DNA of 28,964 bases from CAZNLL01 sp964573885 (GTDB taxonomy: Bacteria > Desulfobacterota > DSM-4660 > Desulfatiglandales > Desulfatiglandaceae): the NCBI GenBank assembly GCA_964573885.1, contig CAZNLL010000033.1:1-28964 (forward strand), in the 5' to 3' direction. Position 1 is the stretch's first letter; each line of letters starts with the position of its first letter. A program made the translations under genes and the position numbers. The notes under the pieces were generated by a model. That model was not told the origin of the DNA. It ran no database searches and saw only the letters and a list, made by a program, of their open reading frames with translations. Below, one piece after another: positions 21,836 to 28,964 of this stretch.

Positions 21836-22645
21836 TTAAACGAGTTTTTTAAGTTTGGAGAAAGATCTCGGATGGAAAGGTCGAAAGGGGGCTGTCGATA
21901 TTCTTAACAGATTGTAAACGGGACCGGAGCCTTTTCCCTGCCTCTCCCCCCTTGCCGTGGAAAGGTACCCTTTAAGAATCTGATAGTCCCGCTTTGAAAT
22001 CTCACGAAACCTGACTCCCATACCTGAGGGCCGACCGGATTTCTCTTGTTCCGGCGGCCGGGACCATATCACTTCACAAGAAGTCTGCAAGGGGGCTGAA
22101 AGTCCCGGCAGTTGAAGTTTGAGCACGAACTGGTCTCCGGGATTCAAAGGCGTCTTTGTCTTGATGAAAAGACCGCCGGAGCTCACGTTGGCCGTGTAAG
22201 CCTTAATAAAGGCCTGCTGATCCTTAAACACGAGGGATAGGATTTTGGGAACCCTGGGTTCCGCCCGCCTGGTGAAGTCACAGGTCCTGTTGAGCATCTT
22301 TCTGAACCTGAGGATGATGATCTCCAGAATGCTCCGGAACTGGCCTGAAAGCTGGTTGAACTCCTTTTCCAGGAACTCCCGATCAATCACACCGAGGGTC
22401 GTCTCCCCGGAGGCTGTAGCCGTGGCTGTGCGTTTGATCCCCCCTATAAAGCCCAACTCCCCGAACACCTCTCCAGGTCCAAGCATTTCGATGATATATT
22501 TGCGGCCTCCCGGGTTCCTCGATATTTCCACGGCACCGGATAAAATCACGTAGACCCAGTTTCCTGAACTCCCCTCGCTGAAAATGATTTCACCATCCTG
22601 GTATGTCTCTTCGTTGGCTATTTGGTAGATACGCTGGTCTCTCAT
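21836..22645 (-). CDS. Cyclic-nucleotide-binding domain plus PilZ domain protein
   Basis: A 269-residue two-domain signalling protein. Residues about 10-115 form a CNBD/cap-ED fold (GEIIFSEGSSGNWVYVILSG, then GEVFGELGFIGG). Residues about 125-235 form a PilZ domain with the c-di-GMP-binding RRAEPR (an RxxxR match) and NVSSGG motifs, and a later WSRPP/GMGVRF region typical of PilZ. There is no DNA-binding helix-turn-helix, so it is not a CRP-type regulator. It could integrate a cyclic nucleotide with c-di-GMP and act by protein contact. The CNBD phosphate-binding cassette reads FGELGFIGGIKRTATA, and the Arg of classical cAMP sites is present only loosely. The gene has its own sigma-70-like promoter downstream of wbqC-like. 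Confidence 0.85.
   Translation of the reverse strand: MRDQRIYQIANEETYQDGEIIFSEGSSGNWVYVILSGAVEISRNPGGRKYIIEMLGPGEVFGELGFIGGIKRTATATASGETTLGVIDREFLEKEFNQLSGQFRSILEIIILRFRKMLNRTCDFTRRAEPRVPKILSLVFKDQQAFIKAYTANVSSGGLFIKTKTPLNPGDQFVLKLQLPGLSAPLQTSCEVIWSRPPEQEKSGRPSGMGVRFREISKRDYQILKGYLSTARGERQGKGSGPVYNLLRISTAPFRPFHPRSFSKLKKLV
21879..21898. promoter_or_regulatory. Candidate enhancer half-sites for the sigma-54 promoter at 21783
   Basis: GGTCGAAAG (21879-21887) matches 8 of 9 bases of the TGTCGAAAG arm found upstream of the ZraP-like gene, and TGTCGA recurs at 21893-21898. They lie about 110 and 122 bp upstream of the predicted start, a usual enhancer distance, but inside the 3' end of the CNBD-PilZ coding sequence. 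Confidence 0.35.
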
Positions 22646-22686
22646 GTCTGGGAACCGCCCTTTTTAACACCTCAAATAAATATAAA

Positions 22687-22715
22687 AGTATAATCCCATC
22701 TCCGTTACAAGGCAA
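22687..22715 (-). promoter_or_regulatory. Sigma-70 promoter of the CNBD-PilZ gene
   Basis: On the minus strand TTGCCT (22710-22715) and TATACT (22687-22692) are 17 bp apart. The -10 matches 5 of 6 and the -35 matches 4 of 6. The predicted start is near 22680, about 35 nt before the ATG at 22645. Confidence 0.5.
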
Positions 22716-22724
22716 TTCAAGAAT

Positions 22725-23408
22725 TTATAAGGCCAGGATCTCCCGGGCCTTGGGTCCACAGTTGAAGAGCAAGTCAAAGGTGGAGAGATTTGAGATGAAT
22801 TCTCCCCACAATTGGGGATAAACCGGGGGCCGGCGGGTAAAGAAATCGACCTCAATACCTGCTTCCTGGAATGCCCGGTCATGGATGAACTTCTTGGCGC
22901 TGCTCTGCACCAGGAAATGGGTGGCCTCCAACCTCTTGCATATCTCTAAAGAAAGCGCCGGTTCCTTGGCCTCAATGGCAAGGTCTGAGAGAAAAACCAA
23001 GGGGGTGGGGATATTCAGACACGTAAGGAGGTAGTCAATAATACACCTGTTGAAGGGCACCAGTTTGTCAAATTCACGGCCGAAAAGGTCTTCCAGGAAG
23101 GGCAGGTGATCTTCAAAAAAGGGCGCCTTCCCATAGGCTGTCTTCAGGCTCTTTAGGTGCTTTTGGGCCCAAGGCCTTTCATGGCAGATCCTGACCTCAT
23201 GGATCCTCTGTAGTCCCAGCCCCTTCTTCCATACCGGAACAGTGAGCCACAGTGTGCCCTGTTCGTTTTTGAAGCGATTTCTCGTGATCCATGTGGTTCC
23301 CCGGGGAAACTGGACCGTGTCCAGGATGACCATCACGTCGGAGCGGAGGGCCTTGGCAAAAAACCCGGTATAGGGGGCAAAATAGGGTCGGTTCGCGGAA
23401 ACCATCAT
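22725..23408 (-). CDS. WbqC family protein
   Basis: A 227-residue soluble protein of the WbqC family, found mostly in O-antigen and surface-polysaccharide clusters. Recognition rests on the N-terminal pattern NRPYFAPYTGFFAKALRSDVMVILDTVQFPRG, equivalent to the family's QPxYFPWxGYF and LDxVQF motifs (residues about 6-37), followed by WITRNRFKN and LWLTVPV. The biochemical activity of the family is not firmly established. No glycosyltransferase or sugar-nucleotide gene is next to it here, so a link to surface sugars is only family-based. It starts with two ATGs; AGAGGT lies about 10 bases upstream. It lies 59 bp downstream of the DUF3786 gene on the same strand, so cotranscription is likely. 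Confidence 0.8.
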   Translation of the reverse strand: MMVSANRPYFAPYTGFFAKALRSDVMVILDTVQFPRGTTWITRNRFKNEQGTLWLTVPVWKKGLGLQRIHEVRICHERPWAQKHLKSLKTAYGKAPFFEDHLPFLEDLFGREFDKLVPFNRCIIDYLLTCLNIPTPLVFLSDLAIEAKEPALSLEICKRLEATHFLVQSSAKKFIHDRAFQEAGIEVDFFTRRPPVYPQLWGEFISNLSTFDLLFNCGPKAREILAL

Positions 23409-23467
23409 AGACAGAAAGACCTCTTTTCTTCACCTCTTCATATCCGACCCTTAACTTCCCGGGACCC

Positions 23468-24079
23468 CTAACCGGCCCTAATGAGCCCTAAAACGGCCCG
23501 GGAGGTATATTCGGCCACATCCGCCAACCCGTCAAGGGGCATAAAAGACAAGGCATTGGCCGAGAAAAGACAGGTGACCGATGCAGGAAATTCCTCATCC
23601 GGGAAATAGAGGATGTATTTCAGGGCGATCTTGGGCAGAGGGTATAGTATGAAGGAAAGGTCTCCCCCGGAGGTCCCCTGCATTTCCTTTTCGCCGCTAA
23701 AGGCCTCGGTGATTTCCTTTTCCTTTTTCTCTATGTCTGGGACGTGGGGCACGAGGATCTGTTCTGTATTGGCCCTAAAAGCCCCTTGATAAGGCATGCT
23801 CCCCGGCAGATCCCTGAAGGCCTTGAAGGGCTCTAACAGAACGGCTTCAGGCCTGCTGTTGAGGGCGTAAAGAGAGATAAGGAGGGCCTTGGGGTCCCGG
23901 GCACGCTCGCCCGAAAGGGTAACGCCGCCAGGTTCCAGGACACAGTCCTCACCAAAGGCCCTAAGGTGAAATCCATCGCTCTCGCTTCGGGCCCCCAAGG
24001 ACTGTTCTGCATCGTCCGGGCCTCTTGAGCGAAAGGCGGTCAGGTTTTCCTGAATAAGCCTTTCATACTGGGTTTCCAT
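23468..24079 (-). CDS. DUF3786 domain-containing protein
   Basis: A 203-residue protein whose second half has the DUF3786 pattern: GGDLSFILYPLPKIALKYI, LYFPDEEFPASVTCLFS, and FMPLDGLADVAEYT near the end. The function of this family is unknown. It is common in anaerobic Deltaproteobacteria, Firmicutes and archaea, and some members occur beside corrinoid or iron-sulfur proteins, but nothing like that is adjacent here. Only two cysteines occur (in EDCVLEP and VTCLFS), so no cluster-binding motif is present. There is no signal peptide. The ATG at 24079 has a weak ribosome-binding site. It is the first of four minus-strand genes and diverges from the GH57 pair across 217 bp. Confidence 0.8.
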   Translation of the reverse strand: METQYERLIQENLTAFRSRGPDDAEQSLGARSESDGFHLRAFGEDCVLEPGGVTLSGERARDPKALLISLYALNSRPEAVLLEPFKAFRDLPGSMPYQGAFRANTEQILVPHVPDIEKKEKEITEAFSGEKEMQGTSGGDLSFILYPLPKIALKYILYFPDEEFPASVTCLFSANALSFMPLDGLADVAEYTSRAVLGLIRAG

Positions 24080-24296
24080 GGGAGAGAAGCGCCTCTTGAG
24101 TTACGGGGGTTTTTTTATGTGATACCACAGGCGCGAATGACTCGTAAAGCCCTTATGGCGGTTGCCGCCGCATCCATTCAAAGGAGGGTCCCATTTCTCT
24201 GTTGCGAAAAGACCCCAGGCATATTATTGGTATCCTTGAAAAGGGTCCCTGAGACCCCATAGCAGAGCCCCTGATTTTTGGAGAGATGGAGAACCT

Positions 24297-26777
24297 ATGG
24301 GAGAAAAATACCTTTGCATTCATGGTCACTTTTATCAACCCCCCCGGGAAAACCCCTGGCTGGATGCCATAGAATACCAGTCCTCCGCCCATCCCTTCCA
24401 CGACTGGAATGAACGCATTACCCGTGAATGTTACGGCCCCAATACCCGGGCGCGGTTGCACACCCCCGGCGGCGGTATCATCACCCTCATCAACAACTAT
24501 GAATATATGAGCTTCAATTTTGGGCCCACCCTTCTCTCATGGCTTGAAAAGGCCCATCCCTGGATCTACTCTCAGATCCTGGCAGCGGACCGGGCAAGCA
24601 TGAAGCGTTACCAAGGCCATGGCAACGCCCTGGCTCAAGTTTACAACCACCTCATCATGCCCCTGGCCGGCCCCCGGGACAAGGTGACCCAAATTCGCTG
24701 GGGTCTGGCCGATTTCAAACACCGCTTCGGGCGCCGTCCCGAAGGAATGTGGCTCGCCGAAACCGCAGTGGACTCGACCACCCTGGATCTTATGGCCCGG
24801 GAAGGGATCAAGTTCACCATTCTCTCCCCGGATCAAGCCCATCGGGTCCGCCCCTTAAGAGGCAAAGGCGACTCATGGCAGGATGTCTCGGGGGGTCGCA
24901 TTGATCCGACCAGGCCTTACCGGGTGCACCTGGACCCCGCAGGCGGCCGTTTCATGGACATTTTCTTTTACCACGGACCGGTGTCCCGGGCCGTGGCCTA
25001 TGAAAAAATACTGGCCTCCGGAGAAGATTTCCTTTCCACAATCCAGGAAGCCTTTGGTGCAGCCCATTCCGGGAGAGCCCGGCTTATCAGCATCGCCACG
25101 GACGGGGAATCCTACGGGCACCATTTCAAGTTCGGCGACCTGACCCTGGCATGGCTTTTTCATCATCTGGAGGAGACAGGACAGGTCGGATTGACCAACT
25201 ACGGACTTTTTCTTGAGCGCTTTCCTCCCGAGTATGAGGTAAAGATCTTTGAAAACAGCTCCTGGAGCTGTGCCCACGGTGTGGAGCGGTGGCGAGGGGA
25301 CTGCGGATGCTGTGTCGCACCCAGAAAGGGATGGAACCAATCCTGGCGCGCCCCCCTTCGTCAGGGTCTGGACTGGCTTGCCCAGGAACTCGCCATCACC
25401 TTCGAGCAAAGGGGGGCAAGGCTCTTAAAGGATATATGGCAGGCCCGCGATGATTACGTCAGGGTCCTCCTGAACCCCTCAGACAAGGAACGGGACCGCT
25501 TCCTGAGGCGTCATGCCTCGGCTTCCCTCACTGAGGAAGAAAATACCGAGATCTTTTCCCTCATGGAATCCCAGCGCATGGCCCTTTACATGTTTACGAG
25601 TTGCGGCTGGTTTTTCGACGACATCTCCGGCCTGGAGGCCACCCAGGTCCTCAAATATGCCGCACGGGCCATCGACCTGGTCCGGGCCTGGAGCCAAGCG
25701 GACCTGGAGGGTAAGCTTCTGGGCCTTCTCTCCAAGGCCAGGTGCAATGAAAGGGTCTATCAGAACGGACGCCGGGTCTATGAAGCCCTGGTAAAACCCG
25801 CCAGGGTGGATCCCTCCAAAGCCGCGGCCCATTACGCCTTTGGCGCCCTGTGTGGGGGTTCTCCAGACCCGCTTTATCCTTTTTTAAACATGGTGCATCC
25901 CCTCACCCGGCACACGATGGAGGCGAACGGGCTCCGCGCCCTGGTGGGCCAGGTTCAAACCAGGGAAGTATGGACAGGCAAAGGGTCGAATCGGACCTAC
26001 CTGGCCCTGAGTCGCCATGATAAAGACCTCCTCTGCATGGTGGGGAAGGAACTCCGGTATGGCTGGGAGGACATGGTGGCGGCCTTGTCCGCCTCACTGA
26101 AAAAGGGCGGTGAAGGTGAGATGGAGGACGTTTTTCACAGCAAGGTCTCGGAAATGGAGAAATATTTTTTCACGGATCTCCTCTCAGACACACGCGAGCA
26201 CCTCCTCCAGTGCTGGGCCCGGAATATCGCCCGGCCCGTGAGGGCGGCCGCGCTGGACCAGGCGGAATCTCTCGAAAACCTTTTGTCTTTAATTCAATCC
26301 ACGGGCCATTCGGCCCCCCCGGTCTTGCAGGATATCCTGCGACTCGCGGTCACTGAAAAGCTGAAATCCATCCTGGAAGAAGGCCAGAGCAGGGATCTCA
26401 TAGACTGGCCCGAATTGTTTCACCTTGTGGCCCAGGGCAAGATCGTGCTGGGGCTCGGGGGCCCTTCCAAGGAAACTCCTGCCCCGGGCTTGACGCCCAA
26501 CGATCCCCGGCTTAGACCGAGGGTTCAGGCCTTTTTACGCCGTCACATGGAACGATTGGCCTCTCAGCCCGAGGCGGACCTTATACACACGGTGATTCAG
26601 CTCCTTGATCTGGCCCGGGAGCTGGACCTTCCCCTGGACCTGTGGGAGTGCCAGAACAGGTTTTTTGAACTGGACCGGAATCCCCAGTATATGCGGGGCC
26701 TGAAACCGGAGGTCTCCGGGCCCTTAAAAAACCTGGGACATCGCCTGGGATTCCGAAAGGAAGATGAGTTAGATTGA
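24297..26777 (+). CDS. GH57 glycoside hydrolase with C-terminal DUF3536 domain
   Basis: An 826-residue cytosolic protein with an N-terminal GH57 catalytic (beta/alpha)7 barrel (about 1-330) and a long C-terminal region of the DUF3536 type. The HGHFYQPPRENPW start matches the GH57 HxHQP motif. The probable nucleophile is Glu155 (MWLAETAVD), and the probable acid is Asp269 (IATDGESYGHH). A tryptophan- and cysteine-rich patch (SSWSCAHGVERWRGDCGC) follows. GH57 enzymes act on alpha-1,4/1,6-glucans as amylases, branching enzymes or glucanotransferases; the exact activity of this subgroup is unsettled. GGAGA before AACCT provides the ribosome-binding site. The second GH57 gene follows at once, indicating an alpha-glucan operon. 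I see no clear promoter in 24080-24296. Confidence 0.88.
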   Translation: MGEKYLCIHGHFYQPPRENPWLDAIEYQSSAHPFHDWNERITRECYGPNTRARLHTPGGGIITLINNYEYMSFNFGPTLLSWLEKAHPWIYSQILAADRASMKRYQGHGNALAQVYNHLIMPLAGPRDKVTQIRWGLADFKHRFGRRPEGMWLAETAVDSTTLDLMAREGIKFTILSPDQAHRVRPLRGKGDSWQDVSGGRIDPTRPYRVHLDPAGGRFMDIFFYHGPVSRAVAYEKILASGEDFLSTIQEAFGAAHSGRARLISIATDGESYGHHFKFGDLTLAWLFHHLEETGQVGLTNYGLFLERFPPEYEVKIFENSSWSCAHGVERWRGDCGCCVAPRKGWNQSWRAPLRQGLDWLAQELAITFEQRGARLLKDIWQARDDYVRVLLNPSDKERDRFLRRHASASLTEEENTEIFSLMESQRMALYMFTSCGWFFDDISGLEATQVLKYAARAIDLVRAWSQADLEGKLLGLLSKARCNERVYQNGRRVYEALVKPARVDPSKAAAHYAFGALCGGSPDPLYPFLNMVHPLTRHTMEANGLRALVGQVQTREVWTGKGSNRTYLALSRHDKDLLCMVGKELRYGWEDMVAALSASLKKGGEGEMEDVFHSKVSEMEKYFFTDLLSDTREHLLQCWARNIARPVRAAALDQAESLENLLSLIQSTGHSAPPVLQDILRLAVTEKLKSILEEGQSRDLIDWPELFHLVAQGKIVLGLGGPSKETPAPGLTPNDPRLRPRVQAFLRRHMERLASQPEADLIHTVIQLLDLARELDLPLDLWECQNRFFELDRNPQYMRGLKPEVSGPLKNLGHRLGFRKEDELD

Positions 26778-26797
26778 AGAAAGGAAAATCCAAATCC

Positions 26798-28879
26798 ATG
26801 AATCTCATCCTGGTTATCCATTGCCACCAGCCGGTGGGCAACTTCGACGTTGTCTTTGAACAGGCCCATGAAAAGTGCTACCGGCCCTTCCTGGACCTCC
26901 TCCAGGAGCATGCCGCCATTAAGTTGGGGCTTCACCTGTCAGGACCCTTGCTGGAGTGGCTGGAAGGGCACCAGCCTAAGACCTTGGAACTCCTTAGGGA
27001 TCTCATTGAACGGGACCAGGTAGAACCTTTTTCCGGGGGATTTTTCGAGCCCCTTCTCGCCAGCATCCCTGCCAAGGATGCCCGGGGGCAGGTCCAAATG
27101 ATGAACGACTATATTGAAAGGCGTTTCGGCCGAAAGCCTTCCGGGTTTTGGCTCACCGAGCGCATTTGGGATCCCGCCCTCCCTTTGACCCTCTCAGGGA
27201 CCGGCATGCGCTATACCGTGGTGGATGACACCCATTTCTATTATGCAGGCCTCAGAGCCGAGGACATCCACGGGGCCTATGTCACTGAACGGGAAGGACA
27301 TCCCATGCATCTCCTGGCCACGCCTATGGTCATGCGTTATCTCATCCCTTTCAAGCCAGTGGAAGAGGTGATCGGCCATCTCAGGGCCTGGCATGATCAG
27401 GACAAGACAGTTGCCGTTTACGGGGATGATGGAGAAAAATTCGGCGTCTGGCCAGGGACCCACGAATGGGTTATCCAAAAAGGTTGGTTGGACCGCTTTT
27501 TTGCGGCCATAGAAGAAAACGGGGACTGGCTCAACACCACCCTGCCGCGCGACTTTGTGGAGGCTCACAGGCCCCTGGGGCGGCTTTACCTACCCCAGGC
27601 CTCCTATGAGGAGATGACCCAATGGGCCCTGCCTCCGGAACAGACCCAGGCCCTGGAAGACATGATCGCCAACCTCAAAGACCAGGGAAGGTGGGATGCC
27701 TGGAGGGCCTTTGTTCGAGGCGGCGTTTGGGATAATTTCCTGGTCAAGTATGATGAAGCCAACCGCATGCATAAAAAAATGATCTTTCTCAGCCGCCACC
27801 TCGACCATGACCCGGACGCCCTCCAATCTCTCTGGCGTGGTCAGTGTAATTGTGCTTACTGGCACGGCGTCTTTGGAGGGCTATATCTGGGACATTTGAG
27901 ACGGGCCGTATATGAGAATCTCCTCCATGCCCAGGCTGGATTGGCCAAAGGTCCTAAAGACCAGCCCCACCTGGAGCGCCTCGATTTTGACAAGGATGGA
28001 ACCGAGGAAATCCTTATATGGGATGAGACCCTAAGCCTGGGTCTCAGCCCCGGCCGGGGAGGGGCCCTATTTGAGATAGCCCATATTTCGAAGGCACTCA
28101 ACCTCACTGACATTCTCACGCGCAGGCCTGAGGCCTATCATCGGCGTCTCCGGGAAAAACACATAGGAAAAGAAACACATGGAGAAGGAGCGGTATCCAT
28201 TCACGATCTTGCCCAGACCAGAGATAAGGACCTTGAAGCTCTCCTGGTCTATGATCCCTATACACGGCTGTCTCTCTTGGACCACTTCCTCCCCCCCGAA
28301 ATAAGCCCTGAGGTCTATGCCGGGAATGGTTACGAGGACACAGGGGATTTTATCCAGGGGGCCTTCCAGGTCCACAGGACGGAGATCAGCGCCGGTACCG
28401 GACTGGTGGAACTCCACCGTGCCGGCAGGATAGGTTCATCTGTCATGGACATCACCAAGGCCCTTCACTTTGAGAGGGGAGGCCGGTTGTGGGCGGACTA
28501 CCATTTCCATTGGAAGGGCGAGGAAAGCCTTTCTATCCTTTACGGCTGCGAGTTCAACCTCAACCTTTATTCCGACCAGGATCATGCCAGGTACATGGTA
28601 ATGCCGGATAAGGGAAGGAGACGTGAGATTTACGAGACGGGTCGAGAGGACCAGGTGACCCGCCTCAATCTTGTTAACGGCCCTGACGGCCTCACAGCCG
28701 CCTTTTCCTTTTCTAACCCTCTCTCGGTCTTCTTCTTCCCCCTTATAACGGTTTCCCAGTCCGAAACGGCCTTTGAACGCACCTACCAGGGGTCCAGCCT
28801 GCTCTTCCTTTACCCCCTGGGGTTGGATCCCCATGAAGAGGCCCGTCTTCAGATCCGGCTGGAACTCATACAAACTTAA
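26798..28879 (+). CDS. GH57 4-alpha-glucanotransferase/alpha-amylase
   Basis: A 693-residue GH57 enzyme similar in length and layout to the Thermococcus 4-alpha-glucanotransferase, with a catalytic barrel followed by DUF1925 and DUF1926-type domains. The HCHQPVGNF start, Glu121 as nucleophile (FWLTERIWD) and Asp210/211 as acid (VYGDDGEKFGVWPG) match. Later CAYWHGVFGGLYL is a family hallmark. The C-terminal beta-rich half (about 390-693) is probably the DUF1926 sandwich. The ATG 26798 gives the family's normal N-terminus; a TTG at 26774 overlaps the upstream stop by four bases and would add eight Lys-rich residues. Together with its neighbour it should disproportionate or degrade glycogen-like glucans in the cytoplasm. 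Confidence 0.9.
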   Translation: MNLILVIHCHQPVGNFDVVFEQAHEKCYRPFLDLLQEHAAIKLGLHLSGPLLEWLEGHQPKTLELLRDLIERDQVEPFSGGFFEPLLASIPAKDARGQVQMMNDYIERRFGRKPSGFWLTERIWDPALPLTLSGTGMRYTVVDDTHFYYAGLRAEDIHGAYVTEREGHPMHLLATPMVMRYLIPFKPVEEVIGHLRAWHDQDKTVAVYGDDGEKFGVWPGTHEWVIQKGWLDRFFAAIEENGDWLNTTLPRDFVEAHRPLGRLYLPQASYEEMTQWALPPEQTQALEDMIANLKDQGRWDAWRAFVRGGVWDNFLVKYDEANRMHKKMIFLSRHLDHDPDALQSLWRGQCNCAYWHGVFGGLYLGHLRRAVYENLLHAQAGLAKGPKDQPHLERLDFDKDGTEEILIWDETLSLGLSPGRGGALFEIAHISKALNLTDILTRRPEAYHRRLREKHIGKETHGEGAVSIHDLAQTRDKDLEALLVYDPYTRLSLLDHFLPPEISPEVYAGNGYEDTGDFIQGAFQVHRTEISAGTGLVELHRAGRIGSSVMDITKALHFERGGRLWADYHFHWKGEESLSILYGCEFNLNLYSDQDHARYMVMPDKGRRREIYETGREDQVTRLNLVNGPDGLTAAFSFSNPLSVFFFPLITVSQSETAFERTYQGSSLLFLYPLGLDPHEEARLQIRLELIQT

Positions 28880-28922
28880 AGCCCGGTCCTCCTTGCGGGG
28901 AGACAAGACATGTCCCGATTGC

Positions 28923-28952
28923 TTGACATCCTTGAATTTAGGGGGTTAAAAT
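28923..28952 (+). promoter_or_regulatory. Strong sigma-70 promoter reading out of the window
   Basis: A perfect TTGACA (28923-28928) and TAAAAT (28947-28952, 5 of 6) are 18 bp apart in an AT-rich context. The predicted start is near 28959, so the gene it drives lies beyond the window. It is independent of the GH57 pair, which ends at 28879. Confidence 0.6.
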
Positions 28953-28964
28953 CATATTTATTTA

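Noticed and set aside
1..28964. CRISPR arrays, tRNA or rRNA genes, prophage, toxin-antitoxin or defence loci
   Set aside because: No regularly spaced repeats, cloverleaf-like gap sequences, transposase, integrase or defence-type proteins were recognised in the gaps or reading frames.

Overview
The window looks like ordinary chromosome from an anaerobic, GC-rich bacterium, most likely a Desulfobacterota (former Deltaproteobacteria) sulfate-reducer relative. That placement is inferred from gene content: an NfnAB electron-bifurcating transhydrogenase pair, a three-subunit molybdenum hydroxylase, a DUF3786 protein, a KamA radical-SAM enzyme, paired GH57 enzymes and sigma-54 regulation. No rRNA or other phylogenetic marker beyond asnS and ftsH is present. 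I see no prophage, insertion sequence with a transposase, CRISPR array, tRNA or rRNA.

Layout. 1-1547: the 3' end of asnS converges on a stand-alone GMP-synthase-C-like ATP pyrophosphatase. 1548-2434: an AT-rich gap bounded by a 14-bp inverted repeat, then a small unknown gene whose Shine-Dalgarno lies in a hairpin, then a palindromic intergenic element. 2435-6501: a ZraSR-type two-component operon (kinase, then NtrC-family regulator) divergent from a secreted ZraP/Spy-like gene. The ZraP-like gene has a sigma-54 promoter and an upstream array of TCGACA half-sites. 6502-9387: a fucose-isomerase-like protein, a nitroreductase and a methyltransferase. 9426-13214: a molybdenum hydroxylase operon (FAD, 2Fe-2S and Mo subunits). 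It is divergent from nfnAB (13490-15798), and each side has a recognisable sigma-70 promoter. 16050-18803: a KamA-family enzyme tightly coupled to an MBL/beta-CASP hydrolase, divergent from ftsH (19000-20829). 20943-24079: four minus-strand genes (DUF3786, WbqC, CNBD-PilZ, cytidylate-kinase-like), the last with a near-perfect sigma-54 promoter. 24297-28879: two GH57 glycoside hydrolases in tandem, followed by a strong promoter for a gene outside the window.

How the parts work together. The best-supported regulatory unit is the kinase/regulator/periplasmic-protein module with its enhancer array and sigma-54 promoter, which matches the E. coli zraSR-zraP plan. Similar half-sites sit 110-120 bp upstream of the second sigma-54 promoter. 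This suggests, without proving it, that the same regulator also drives the cytidylate-kinase-like gene. The nfnAB genes and the molybdenum hydroxylase serve anaerobic redox metabolism. The GH57 pair points to alpha-glucan storage or turnover. I did not find one clearly new multi-gene system. The most novel leads are the proposed sigma-54 regulon link, the KamA/beta-CASP pairing, the CNBD-PilZ protein beside the sigma-54 gene, and the self-sequestering ribosome-binding site.
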